Of a DNA stretch of 64,000 nucleotides, positions 31,140-43,464 are shown piece by piece; positions within the stretch are counted from its first letter, which is position 1, and each line of letters opens with the position of its first letter. Position numbers and translations under genes: made by a program. Where the stretch lies: contig JAGVSM010003794.1 in NCBI GenBank assembly GCA_022494885.1, positions 62,001 to 126,000 on the forward strand. Direction: 5' to 3'. Under the pieces are notes generated by a model. That model was not told the origin of the DNA, made no database searches, and was given only the letters and a program-made list of their open reading frames with translations. Origin of the DNA: Micrasema longulum (lineage: Eukaryota; Arthropoda; Insecta; Trichoptera; Brachycentridae).

Positions 31140-32215
31140 TATAGACAGAACAATACTAAAAATTTCCAACTTCCGGAGTTCTCCAAGGGTCTCATCTTGG
31201 TCCATTGTTATTTCTAATTTTTATCAACAACCTGCCAAAAAAAATAAAATAGATGTCCTTCTTGTATGCTGATGATCTTAACATATATAATAAAAGCGAT
31301 AAAATAGAGGATTGTGATAAATTGCAGACTGATATGCATACTTTAAAAAGTGCTACTCTATCAGTTTATCTCGTAAAATTAACCCAATATTTTTTTACTA
31401 CACTTTCGATAACAAACCAGTGGGGTTAACATTATTAAGTATTCCGGGGTTTATTTTGCACCGAAACTAAATTTTTAAACATTGTTAGTCACTTAAACCA
31501 CTGGACTTTCTTAAAAGAGGAACCAACTGTTTTAAGATCCTGATTCGCAGTAATCTTGAATACGCCCCATGTGTATCGAGTCCGTAATATCAAAATCATA
31601 TAAACTCAATAGAATCTTTTTGAAAAAAGTTTTTAAAGTATTTTTTGAACCCACGTTCAAATTCGAATTACGAGCAACTTCTTAATCTTTTTCATTTTGA
31701 CTCTCTGACAAAATACCGCGTAATTTGTGTTAAAGAAATATTAAACAATAAAGTAGACACTAACCTCCTCAATACAATACAAATGCGGGATTGAGAACAC
31801 TCAGACATTGGGACATATTTAAACTGTCTTGGTTTTCAAGTAATGCAACTGACCACACACGTATGGCCCGCATGTGTCGGGAATCTAAAATGTACTACCA
31901 AAATAACAAAGCTGTCATTTTTCATCATACTCTCCCAACTTTTGTCTAAAAAAATAAATCTTACTTCATTAGTACAAACGTACAACTAATGCTGTATTAG
32001 AAATTTAAAAAATATTAAGAAAAACAAATGTGATTCTATCTATTACGTGTACTTCTATAATTGAAGATATACATGCATGTTAAATTATATTGTATCGACA
32101 AACACCTTCAAACTGTATGTTTGTACATTTTTAAGGTATTTGTCCATACATACTTACATACGCATCTTTCTTGAACTACCTTAAAAATTAAAATGAAATA
32201 AATAAATAAATTTAT
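31140..32215 (+). mobile_element. non-LTR retrotransposon RT fragment with YADD box
   Basis: GVLQGSHLGPLLFLIFINN (RT motif with QG.HLGPLLF) is followed by FLYADDLNIYNKSDKIEDC, the catalytic YADD box. Downstream, in shifted frames, come ILIRSNLEYAPCVSS and FHFDSLTKYRVICVKEIL, the post-core region. Several stops and frameshifts are present. The 3' UTR ends in GAAATAAATAAATAAAT at about 32190-32205. Jockey/CR1-like; dead. Confidence 0.9.
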
Positions 32216-33645
32216 AAAATGTTATTCCTTTGTAGTCGATTTTTTCACGGTAATTGTTTGGAAACCTACGTCTCAATTGAAAATTTATTTTAAAAGTCTG
32301 TTGAAAGTAATTTCCGGGTCTTCCACGTCACCCGTGAAGGGCTTTATTGATTAAAATTAAATAATTTCCCAGTATTTCAAAAGACTAAAAAACAACATTT
32401 TTTCGGTAGACGTAAAAATAATTCAAAACTTGAAATCAAAGTAGTTAAAATTAAAATGAATATTTTGATGAATTTTGTGAGCTTTTTCATATCTCTTTAT
32501 CTTTATGAACAGGTACTAGATTTAATCTCATCGAATTTTATCAATAGTACTTTTAAATATAGAAATCTATGCATTTATAGGCCTCATGACCTTTTATTGA
32601 CTGGTTAAATTTTGTTTATAAGAATACTCATATATGGATGCTCAAAAATTGCAGAATAGTTCATGATACTAATAAATTATACGCCCTACATACCAAGGTC
32701 TATGTGAGTTTTTTGAAGCATAAAAATAATGCATGAAGGTTTTAAATTTTTTTTTTGAGATGGTGTAAAATGTTTTTTTTTTAATTCCCGTAATAATGTG
32801 TCTATTTATTGAATTTTTCTTTTAATATAGAAAACTGAAAGAATTTGTTTAAAATAACGAAAAAACTTTTTCTGCGCTTTTGCTTGCTTAAATTAAAAAA
32901 CTTCCGTTATGAAGAATTTTTCCATTGATAATACCAGTACTTTAGCTTACCTACGGATAACTTTCAACTTCTCCTTTGAAATATAACATGGGAAGAACTT
33001 ATCTCAAATTCAATATTAAACCATCTAATTAATTCCTTTCATCAATATTGTATAATATGTTTTCTATGATGCTCGAAAAAATCTCCGTAACTTATAAAAT
33101 ATAAGTTATTTTACCAAAAAATTAACGCCGCAAATTATTTTAAAAGGCTTTGGCATGTATTTTATTTAGGGGTGGATTTATTATTATAAAAAAATTGTAA
33201 GCGAACATACCCATACATTTTTATTCACAATATATAAACATTAATACAAAAACAACAGACTGATATTGACATTTTATTAGAAATAATACATTTTTTAATA
33301 TTTTTAATCAACTCCATTCTGTAAGTTCAATTATTTGTAAATCATTTGAATAGATACTATTATTTGTATACAAATATGAAACATTAAAAAATATGTAATG
33401 TACCTTTACATGTTTTTAATTCTGAAAAATCATGTTTATTACATATTTTACCTAAAAACATTGTTAGGTTGGAGTACAAAATAATCTTATGACTAGGTTA
33501 CCCGATTCGAGTATCTTAGTCAATCGTAGTACCTTGCTTATTTCTCCTAACTTGGTACAAATGGGCACAAAATACTACAAGTGAAGTATACGTTATTATC
33601 GAGATATTTTTTAAAATAAATAATAAACGTACTTGTTGCCTCCTA
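32216..33645. other. AT-rich gene-free stretch with FB scrap
   Basis: A decayed FB inner segment lies at about 32575-32620 (TCATGACCTTTTATTGACTG). Otherwise nothing recognised. Confidence 0.45.
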
Positions 33646-33800
33646 AATTTATTGCACTAGAGAGAAAAAACATTTTTGATTAGGGAAAAAGGAAGCCTAG
33701 ACATTTACAGGGCTTATGGCCTGTCATGAGCTGGTTAAAGTGGCCACTTGACACACATTGCAACTTTCGCCACTCTGACTATGTTTGCATATTATTGCAG
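33646..33800 (+). repeat. FB repeat, partial
   Basis: AAGCCTAGACATTTACAGGG, TGGCCTGTCATGAGCTGG and AAGTGGCCACTTGACACAC, then CGCCACTCTGACTATGTTTG. Only the first half of the unit is present; it ends abruptly at about 33795. Confidence 0.7.
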
Positions 33801-34004
33801 AAAAATATGTCGGAAAACAGGCTTAAGTTGTCAAAATGTCGTAAAAAGTTTATTAGTTTATAAATGAAAAATGTCTGAAAAAAATAAATCAATAAATAAA
33901 TAACGAGATTTGCAATAAAAAAAACAGTTTTTTTTTACTCCCGAACAAAATCACTACTGCTATAGGTAATATTTTATATTCATCGTATTGATTATTAACA
34001 ACCT

Positions 34005-34480
34005 AACAAATATGTTGAGAAGGGAACATGGAAGTCTAGGCATTTACAGGGCTTATGACCTGTCATTGTCTGGTTTAAGTGGCCACTTTACACATTGTGT
34101 AACATTCACCATTCTGCCCATGTTTCAACATCCAAATTTCCTCAACTCTTTCATCTGTTGACTTTTGTGAATTAAAGGAGCTGAAACCGTTATTATGTGG
34201 GTGAGATTCATCCGGATGAACCAAATCACCTACTAGGCAACGCCTGAAAACAATTTTCCTATTTTTATACTTCTTCTTTTACCAGGTAGCTAATCAGCCA
34301 ATGACAGGTCATAAGCCCTGTAAATGCCTAGACTTCCATATTCCCTTCTCAATAATGTTTTCCCTCTCTGTTGCAATAAATTAAAAAATGAACAAGTCCC
34401 TAGGGAGGAAATCCAGCCAGTCTGCAAGCATTTGAACATACTCAAACTTTCTTGAATTAACAAAAATGGATTTGACAACG
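34005..34480. repeat. FB inverted pair (subfamily A)
   Basis: Plus arm 34005-34287: GGAAGTCTAGGCATTTACAG through CACCTACTAGGCAACGCC to CTTCTTTTACCAGG. Minus arm 34295-34480: AATCAGCCAATGACAGGTC through GTTGCAATAAATT to TCTGCAAGCATTTGAACATA. The arms meet at ACCAGG, giving a fold-back structure with a long loop. Confidence 0.8.
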
Positions 34481-35149
34481 CTTAAAATTTTTTCAAAATG
34501 TGTTTTTAAATTTGCATAATATATTTTAATATTTTTTAAGAATGATATAGGTAATTATTATTTGAAATATGAGAATTAAACATTTTTTGGAACGATTGTT
34601 TTTATTATGTTCGTATAAATAATAAAATTAAAAAAAAACACTTATTTGTTTGTAAATATTAGCCGAAAAAAATAATGTTCCCTGCGACTACTAGCAGTTA
34701 CGTAGCGCTTTTCATCGTGGGACATGTACATAGTAAAAAGGTTCAATTTTTTACCACTTTTACCAAAAATCTGGCTTTATTTCTGAAATGGCAGATGTTT
34801 TTTTGGCATTCAATGTTACAAGAGCTGTTGGTTTGTTTCCGTAGACCATGCACCTAACGTAACTTATATAGAAATATCCACAAAATACCGCTCGTATTCG
34901 GCGTCTGTTTCGTTCTCCAAGCGGGGATCTTCCGTCAGTGTCTAATCAGCAAAGCTGCATTGCATGATTTCTAATGGAATGCCCCACATTAGGTGGACAG
35001 TCCGCGTCGACAGTATAATATGGCGTGTAAAGCTCGGAAGTTGACAGACGATACGCCACGGAATTCGTTTATGGCTGCTCTTTCGGTTGCGGATTTACAA
35101 ACGCCAATATATTTCATAACATTGGTTTTTTGCTACTTTTTGATGATTT
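34481..35149. other. gene-free stretch, right part less AT-rich
   Basis: 34850-35090 has higher GC (CCAAGCGGGGATCTTCCGTC, GGACAGTCCGCGTCGACAG). A 103-residue open frame starts at 34993, but its second half is antisense to a LINE remnant and no motif is recognised. Confidence 0.4.
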
Positions 35150-35455
35150 CTTCTTCTTCTTCTTTTGATTCAGCCTTATTCTCTCCACTGCTGGATAAAA
35201 ACCTCTTCCAAACGTCTCCATTCCTTCCTATCACCCGCTTTTATCATCCATGTTTTACCGGCAATAGAGGCAATGTCGTCGACCCATCTTTTTTGTGGCC
35301 CTAACGCATCTTTTGTTTGCCCATGGTGTCCATTTTATTATTCTGGGTGTCCACCTGCCATCATTTTGTCTCGCCAAGTGTCCTGCCATTTCAATTTCGC
35401 TGTACAATCCATGATATCCACGACTCCGGTTGGGCGCCTTTCTTTTTTAAAAAAA
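35150..35455 (-). mobile_element. RTE/Proto2-like LINE C-terminus with GAA tail
   Basis: On the minus strand: RRPTGVVDIMDCTAKLKWQD, TWRDKMMAGGHPE, then after stops QKRWVDDIASIAGKTWMIKA and WRRLEEVFIQQW. This is the RW.DDI...AG..WM......W..L.E.F.QQW end of a common insect LINE. A (TTC)n run at 35150-35163 is its (GAA)n tail. Truncated upstream. Confidence 0.85.
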
Positions 35456-36074
35456 ATAATATAGTTCATTTGATTTGAAAAAGCTGTATATACAATGTTC
35501 ATGTGTGTAAAAAGGTACGTTTTTGAACATTTGTGACATAACGCCTTCATCTACTCACGCATTCAATTATTTATATAGCATAACCGTTTTTATTCTTTTT
35601 TATATATTGTACTCGGTAACTTTTTCAATTTATCAAAACAACACCAGACTATTTTCGAATGCGATATTAGCTTTTATATTAAAATTTTAAATGGATAACT
35701 AGTTATATGATACGACCACTTTAATATGCTACAATAGAGATGAGGTCTTTCGAAAAATAGGTGTTATGTTATGTGAAAGCCTAGAATTATCAATACACGT
35801 TAATAGTAAGTAATAGTTTGGTCCAAACATGTTTTGAAACTAGAAACTGTTGAGTAGGGTGCATATTCCTAAGTCAGTCACTGTGCGCGTAATTAATACC
35901 TATAGCATTCGTGTAATTCCATATTGCAGTCGGTCTAGCAAACGAAATTTACCTCAGCTTTTAGCAACGAGCTTTCTGTTTGGCCGGTGCACCGCAAAGC
36001 CATTGCAACTTACATGTTGCATTAATGACATTCTAGGAATTCAGTTACGGAGATACTTAAAACCTCTTAAACTA
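35456..36074. other. gene-free stretch
   Basis: 35850-36070 is somewhat less AT-rich (GTTTGGCCGGTGCACCGCAA), with a 75-residue frame of unknown nature. No repeat recognised. Confidence 0.4.
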
Positions 36075-37165
36075 TAATACCAAAGGAGAAATTTATTGCA
36101 ACAAAGAGCGTTAACATTTTAAAGACGGAAATTTGTTATTCTGGGCATTTAAAGGGTCTTATCACCTGTCATTGCCTGGGTCAAATGGTAAAATTTAATC
36201 ATTTTTTTTTTGAAAATTTTATTTATCAACACTTATGGATTACATACATTTAACACAATATGTTTGCTTTTTTAAATTCATATTCAACTGTTAATGTTGT
36301 CTGAGTCTTTTGTTTAGTTTTGTCTGGTAGTTTATTGGATAATTTTTGTCCCTGGTTTATTTGTCTCGACTGTCCTCATGTGTCTCATTTTAGAAGGTTG
36401 TATATGATATTAATCTGTTCTTCTCGTATTGTGTCCATGTTTCTTATAGTTTTTAGTTTTTTTGTCTAGAATTACATCAGCGGTTAATTAATTTAAGAAT
36501 ACATTCTAAGGATTTTAATTGAAAAAGTTCAGTTTCATTATTTTTTTTAGTTTGTCTAAAGAGTTCTGTAGGTGCTGTTAGATAAGGGAGGTCATATGTA
36601 GTTTGTTTATGTCATTTTGATTTCCTGTTCCCCATAGTGGTTGCATATAACATATTTTAGTTTTTACATAAGTTTCATCAATTATATTTTTTTTCCGTTT
36701 TTGGAACAAAGCTTTTGACTTTTTAAAAAAGACTCGATAATGTCGTCACTTTGCTAATAAAATTGTTGTTATGAATTGTCCATATCAATTGTAAGTCCTA
36801 AGTATTAAACAGGTTCAATTTCACTTAGTCATTCATCATTGATGTAAGCATCTATTTTATGTCATTTTTTTCCGAATTAAAAATTGATATAATCACATTA
36901 TTTTTCAAGTTTGTGTTTGTCCATTTAGTCAACATGGCTACGTCTTCGTTTATGTTATTGCTTGTTAATAAATCAGTCTGATTTGAAAATGTCAAATGTC
37001 ATAGATAATAATTTTTCCTTTAAAATTGTACAGTGATAAGTTATGAATATATAAAATAACATTCAGTTACATTTATCATCCTGCCTATGTTTAAATATTC
37101 ACGCTCCTTTAATTCTTCCATCAGTTTAATTTTGAGGAGTAAAACAGGTAAAACGATTTGTGAAT
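36075..37165 (+). repeat. FB repeat split by a LINE insertion
   Basis: The left half (36095-36190: AACATTTTAAAGACGG, GGGCATTTAAAGGGTCTTAT, CACCTGTCATTGCCTGG) resumes at about 37055-37160 (ACATTCAGTTACATTTATCA, TCCTGCCTATGTTTAAATAT, TAATTCTTCCATCAG). Between them sits a minus-strand LINE, so the FB unit is older than the LINE. Confidence 0.7.
36200..37010 (-). mobile_element. non-LTR retrotransposon 3' part nested in FB
   Basis: From its 3' end (T-run at 36203-36211): minus-strand pieces GQGQSRHMRTVETNK, then upstream TELFQLKSLECILKL, and farther upstream EIEPV then YLGLTIDMDNS. An INEDVAMLTKWTNTNLK-like block lies near 36920-36960. Many stops and frameshifts are present. Related to the split LINE at 460-705 and 2873-3335. 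Confidence 0.75.
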
Positions 37166-40100
37166 GAATAAATAAAGAAAATATAAATTATTTGAAAGAT
37201 TGGAGATAGTGGATTCGAAAAATATTTTGGTTCAAATCTTTGTCTTATATAAACAAAGCTGATTGGATTTTGTATTATACTTGGAAATATCATTTTCGTA
37301 GCTATTTTTTAAAGTTTTCTTAATTATATCAATTATGGAGAGGAGAGTATTCTTTTTATTTTATTCACTCCATTTCCTGTAAAGTTATAAATGGTTTTCC
37401 AGATTAATTGTATGGTGAAACCGTTTTAATATTTTTCTCTCATTTAAAAATCAAACCATTTTTCAATGGTGCTCAGTAAGTACATGCATTAATTAAAAAC
37501 TCTTTGAAGTTCATTTCTGTAATTTTAATAGATTACGTTCAAGGACAGGGAAACATTAAATAAAATCAATCAAAGACATCGTTGTCGTAAGTTTTACTTT
37601 TAATTCATTACAGCATTCGAATAAAGTCACGTATCTCCAATACTATGTAAAAACTCTGTGTTGAGGATGAAAACAATGTAATCAAAAAATGAAAAATATT
37701 TTTAAAAATAAAAAAAACACTCTAGTGATAATTGGACGCGGCGTAAGAATAAGTTTGTTTATTAAAATAAAAAAATATAAATAATGTTAGTTTATTTTCG
37801 GAAAATAGGATAAATATGAACTTATTTCATATTTTTTAATGTTTTGCACTAGCATAAACTTCCAATTCACTAATTAATTTATTAAATTTTTTGAAAAATC
37901 TACAATCAAAATTTCACAAAATATCAATATTATTTTCCACTATTTTGCGAAAAAGCATTTACACAAAAAAAAACTGTTTGTTTATCACTTTTTTATTAAT
38001 TTATGTTTATCACTTTTGTAAATGTAGGTACATGTATTAAAATTACACTCCGTTTATTAAAAAAAACAAACATTTTGTTTAATTAAAACTAAGAGCACCA
38101 TTGAAAGTTGGTTTTTCTGTCTATATAAAAGATCGAATGTACTTTAAGTTTTGTCTTATTGCCAAGAATTTTCTTTTGGGGTGGAGCTTTTCCTGTGTTG
38201 AAGCCAGAGGCGATAGGGAGGGGGATCTAGGACCCCGGAATAGTGGGGGTGGTGGTATAGAGGGGGTGGTAGTGGTAATAGAACCAAGCTATTAAACTGT
38301 GCTTTGAATTTTAATTTTAAAAACGTACGATCTGAAATTAATAAGAGTTTAATGGAGTTGCAAAAATAAGTGAAAAATTATTATTATCGTTGGGTTTAGG
38401 AAGACGTATAAAGAAGAAATAAAAACTCTCAATAAAACTGCTTCGGATAAACATTATATTTTATATTCTCGCTAAATTGAATTTATGAGATATAAAATAA
38501 ATTACTGCGTAATCAGTTTGACATATAATTACGAGTGTATGTTCTTCAATTTAAAGTGATTTAATCACCAGCATTATGGTAACTCTTACCATTGACCCTT
38601 TATTATTCTTAAGGTTCGATTTTACAAAAAATGAACTACGTACTAATTTCTGTAAAATTTACGATTCTTCCTTGTAGAACTCTTTGCATAATGTATATGC
38701 TGCCTCGAACTTAAACGTTAAATAAAAGATTGATCATCGTAATTCCATATAAAAAGAAAATGAAGTAAATTTTGAATTTCCATTTATCACCTTTAATTAA
38801 TTAATAACATAGCTAAACGTCTTTTTTATATAAATCCAAACAAAATGTTTCTCAAAATAATAAATAACAGTTTAATTTTCCATGAAAACTATTAGTTCAC
38901 ACATATTTGCTATTTAAAAATCCCACCTGTCACGAAACTCTATCCCACCAGTCACAATTAAGTTTTTGTTTTTTCTACAACTGTTAAAAAAAACTGTTTT
39001 AAATTGCTTTTTTACTATTTTTTTTCTTGTGTTTTATTAAAATATAATCTCATTAATATTGAGTAGTTTGGCATAAATCCGTCTTCAAATGCACAAAGCT
39101 AGAAGAAGGTATTTTCCAGTGTCCCACCAGTCACATTCATACAAATAATAATTGATAGGACATATTGACTGGTTTTTTCTTGAAAGCAGTAAAATAAAAT
39201 GGTTCCTTATCTTGTTTAGCAAAAAAAACCTCCAAGATATATTTTTGATGAATTTTAATAAATAATTACTATATTGTTCATTTTAGTTTTTTGTTGATTA
39301 TTATCGCTTAACACGGGCACTGCCTAAAAACCCTTAATAATAAATTAACGAATATGTAAACGAGTGTAATTTTGAATTAATAAATAAATTATTTATTAAA
39401 ATATTTAAAAAATAGCGTAGAATCACTAAACTATTAAGATATCAAACCACCATTTATTTGACTAATAAACATGTGCCAGGTAAAACTCATTACGTAACAA
39501 AATATCCCTTAAAAATGAATTGCTTGTATTTTACTCAGATTTCTTTCATTGTATTCTTTAAAGTACCCCCTTCACTTTTTTACTTGTGACGTCATGTACT
39601 CTTATTAGTTGTTCCACAAAATTTGTCGATCTTTTTCTCTTGTTTGTAGATAATGAAGACGTAGGTATCGATGTGCATTATATTTAGAATGAATTTCATT
39701 TTTAACTGTTCCTTTTTACGTACATTGTTATTTTGCCTAAAAAATCATTTCTGATCTTTAATTTCGGATAACATCCTTCTTAACTATTGTGATTTTTTTT
39801 TCTGGAAAATATATTTGAATGTTTTCGAGTTAAAACAGCTTCCGAATAAATATTTCACTAGTTTTATTATGATAAAATAGAATGTGTAATTTAAAATGCT
39901 ATTTTTTGGGACCGGAAGCGTTACTTTTCAATAAATACAATATTTATTACCCGCTGCTTTCTTAGCAGTGCCTACGTATATTTTATAACATCGGGGGATA
40001 TTTTATTATTTTAGATTTATAGCTTCGAGAACTTATTGCATTGCCTAGTGCTAGGGGACAAAAGAACAGAACAATTCTTATATGAATCTCCATAAACCAA

Positions 40101-41237
40101 GAAAACGTCGTGTGATTTAGCAGCAAGATCGAAAAAAATATTTGATGTTATTGAGTAAATCAAGAAATGGTCGAATCAATTCGGGCTTTTTTACTCGGGA
40201 GCTGTTTTATAAAGGCCTCTTGTAATTAATATGAATCAGATGCTGCTTGATAATGGTAGGTTAAAAGGCACATCTACTGATGGGAAATTCTGGCAAACCC
40301 TCGCATCTTTTGTCAATTATCTTAAAAGGGCGGCTGAAGCATTTGCGAGGCAAAAGTTTATGATCGGCATTCAAATGACATCTTTCGGAATACCTATTCT
40401 TCAAACTTAATTTGTGTGAGTAAAGAGGGGACGAAATGTGATGAATCTATAATCAAGAATCGTGTGTTTTACGGTTGTACAAAAAACGTTTGAAATATAA
40501 ATGGTATTTTTTACCACACAAATCAATATTATTTTGCTACAATTTCCTTATAGAATTTATTGCGTAGACTTCATAACTTATTTGCGAATGATAGTAATTA
40601 AAATAACTGGAATATTTTAGTACATTTTTTAGGATGTTGATACTTTTGTTGAAGCAACTTATCTAAAGCACTTGAAGTGTTCGATGTATAAGAATATATG
40701 TATAAGAATGTATAGAATAATATTATAATATAATACGTACTTAGCCTAAATATAATTATGGAAAAAAAAATATCCTCATAATTTAATTAAGACACATTTA
40801 AAATAAATGTATATTTCAACTGTTATAAGAATTCTATAATGTGTTTTGTTTTTATGAGAAAAATAAAATAAAAATTAAAATCAGTCTAAAATAGTGCCGG
40901 AAACGAGCAATACGTGCAATGGAACGCCAAATCAGTTGTTACTTTAGTTTTACTAACTTTTTTAACATGAGTAACATTGCATGTTACTAAATCAAAGAAA
41001 TTCTTACAAATTTTATGTCAGTACGCATGTACGTGAGGTTGCAAGCAAACTATCTGTGCATGTGCTGGCACGAAATATGTTTATTGTCTTTTCTCTCTTA
41101 TGCAGATTTACCGCAATGAATTGTAGTATATTATCTCGCTTACGGTTTCGGTTTCACTCACGCAAATTTATGTAAATGTGTGATTAAGCGGGTATTAAAA
41201 AACAAGATTTCCTTTCTGTCCTTTAACGAAAAAAACA
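37166..41237. other. 4-kb gene-free stretch with few relics
   Basis: Mostly AT-rich and unique-looking. A G-rich segment (GGGGGTGGTGGTATAGAGGG) lies at 38215-38275. Three CCCACC(A/T)GTCAC motifs occur at about 38922, 38944 and 39122. An unrecognised 59-residue frame lies at 40231-40410. No LINE, SINE or DNA transposon recognised. Confidence 0.45.
40231..40410 (+). CDS. unrecognised 59-residue open frame, possibly chance
   Basis: ATG at 40231, stop at 40408. The sequence has a balanced composition (MNQMLLDNGRLKGTSTDG, FWQTLASFVNYLKRAAEAF) unlike the K/N/I-rich chance frames nearby. It sits in a less AT-rich patch at about 40050-40420. No motif, signal peptide or splice context is evident. Could be a small exon, a conserved element or chance. 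Confidence 0.15.
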   Translation: MNQMLLDNGRLKGTSTDGKFWQTLASFVNYLKRAAEAFARQKFMIGIQMTSFGIPILQT

Positions 41238-41404
41238 TGGGCCTTATTCATAAACTTTGTATAAAGTTACGCCTAGGCATTGTGGTAGATTCCGGATGGA
41301 AATTTCTTAATTATTGAAGTACTTGAATAAGAATGGCATATCCATCTTTATTCTACCACTGCGCCTAGGCGTAACTTTGAACTAGGTTTATAAGTAAGGC
41401 CCCA
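41238..41404. mobile_element. palindromic MITE, copy 2
   Basis: The left end TGGGCCTTATTCATAAAC is matched inverted on the right by TGGGGCCTTACTTATAAACC. The inverted repeats continue inward through AAGTTACGCCTAGGC. Total length is 167 bases with a short non-palindromic middle. Same family as 167-301, with the same AATAAAGATGG-type interior. Confidence 0.8.
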
Positions 41405-42532
41405 TATTAATTAAAAATATTATTACTATGCAAATTAACTGATCCCAAGTAATGTCTACATACATCACATTATATTTATGACATATTTCTAATTTAACAA
41501 TTTTTTCGTTTACTTGTAATCCTTTTCAATTGTTTTTAATATACAAAACAGTCGGTAGAAAACCTGTCGGTAGAAAAAAAAAATGTTGAAAAGGAAGAAA
41601 TTTTATATTTACTTGATTGTTATTAATATTATTTTTATGTTTTGTTATTTATTTATATATATATGTCCATCAATGATCATAATGTAAAAATAAAACCAAC
41701 TTCGGTTTAACACAAACTGTGCTTCAAAAACCTTATGTAACTATTATTTTTATCAGTCCATTTCTTTTTTTTTAAATGAATGAATGAAATTGGCAATGAA
41801 TCCGAATATGTGGATATTTTTAAATTTGGTTTTATTTTCTTTCATAAAAGCTAATTTGCTCATTAATCAATCGTTTTTTGTATTTTCTTAAAACTTGTTT
41901 TATGTTTATGTAATGAATACACGAATTGAATTCATTTCCTTAGAATGTTATCTGTTATATTTAATCTATGGAGAGCTGCTTAGCGCATATTTTGTTTGAA
42001 ACACTCACTATCAGAATAAATACAGTAACTGCATAAAATTTATTACTGTTTACCAAATTTTAATTCAATTATATTTTCAAATTTGTTAGTGAAAATAGAA
42101 ATAAAAGACGACCGAAGATGACGTGGAAGCGATGAAACCAGTCACTGGTTATTCCAAATGTTTGGATAAGTATTTCATGTCTTTTTTTTTCGACAATAAT
42201 TATATTTTCTTATCTAAAATAATAAAATAAAAACACACATACGTTTTACGGCTTGTCAGACCATTTTACAAATTTCGACCTTCATACAAAGAGACATGTG
42301 TTATTTATAAAGACATCCTATTACAGTCAAATTCGATTGTCACCACGTTCCTTTGGCAAATAATCACATTCGTGACTTTGGATTTTAGTTGACTTAGTGT
42401 AAGTACATATACTGCTCGTATATCTAATATCTATGGCATACGTGAAATAATATTAACACAATGTAGTGTAGAGGATTTTCAAACCTATTATCGAATACTT
42501 GGAATTGCATTATGCATTTTTTTATAACGATA
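41405..42532. other. AT-rich gene-free stretch
   Basis: A short (TA)n run at about 41650. No recognised repeat or gene. Confidence 0.45.
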
Positions 42533-42782
42533 AACTAAAAAATAAGGTCGTACCATAATTACAAATACGTTAAATACCTATTTGAAAAATGACTGATTTC
42601 AGTGATTTTTTTTCACTGACTTGCAAGATAAAAATTAAAAGAACAAAAGATATTGAGCTCTAGAAAAAAGTTCAAATTTTGACAAAATATTTTTAAAATT
42701 TGGCTAGAATTACTACAAGTACTTTAAATATCCCATAAAAATGTCACATTTTAACATATTTCAGGCCACTCTCCCTTAAGTA
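42533..42782 (-). repeat. dispersed repeat D2, copy 2
   Basis: Reverse complement of 8964-9235: AAGGTCGTACCATAATTAC at the left and CAGGCCACTCTCCCTTA at the right. Similarity spans the full length with scattered substitutions and small gaps. Confidence 0.7.
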
Positions 42783-43164
42783 TTATACTGTAAATTGTTG
42801 TCAACTTTAAGGTCAAACTGAAAACGTGTTTCTTTATAATTTTTGGAACTCTTTAATCATTTCTAGATAAAAGGTTTTTCTAACACATATCTTTATATTA
42901 AATTTATTTTTATTATTTTCAGTTAAAAATATTCCTTATGGATTCAATTCTGTGTTCGTCTCGAAGGATTTGAAATACTGTCGTAAAAATTTGCTCTTAA
43001 AATAATGAAAGAAGCATAAAAATTCTTTGGCATTTTTAGTTTGCATAAAAATAAAAAAATATTTTTTTTAGTAGCTACACCAATAACGTTAAAAATATAT
43101 CAGTCTAATGCTTCAACTTAATAAAAGTGAAACACAGTAGTGGAAAACTTTCCATTAAATTTAC

Positions 43165-43203
43165 CCAAGCCGTGGTCTCGTGGTAAGTGTGGAGGACTCA
43201 CTA
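43165..43203 (+). mobile_element. SINE2-like head scrap
   Basis: CCAAGCCGTGGTCTCGTGGT, then GTGGAGGACTCAC, resembles the SINE2 tRNA-like head up to the anticodon arm. The B box and tail are missing. Confidence 0.45.
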
Positions 43204-43254
43204 AAACGCAACTAAAACATAATTCCTTTTTAAAACTCATAATTTCTGTAATTT

Positions 43255-43455
43255 TTTTTTTTACAAAAAAACCACTTTGAACATGCAGCGCTATACCGGA
43301 AATCGAACCTGAGACCCTAGGCATGGTAAGCAAACACGCTAAAAACTACACTATGAGGTGGACTTATCTCCTGAGATATTTATAAGAATTGGGATTTTGA
43401 CCAAATAGTAGTCATTGACTCGAAGTCACTAGGGTTCTATTTCGCACACAGAACT
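43255..43455 (-). mobile_element. SINE3 copy with leader
   Basis: Minus strand: leader (CTAGTGACTTCGAGTCAATG near 43400-43430), tRNA-like head (TAGTGTAGTTTTTAGCGTG) and B box GGTTCGATTTCCGGTATAG. The body is truncated at the left by a T-run. Confidence 0.65.
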
Positions 43456-43464
43456 TGGTGTTTT

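Noticed and set aside
34993..35304. 103-residue plus-strand frame
   Set aside because: From about 35150 it is antisense to the RTE-like LINE C-terminus.
38215..38275. G-rich segment as a G-quadruplex
   Set aside because: Runs are long enough for weak potential, but a single isolated tract without context does not support a feature call.
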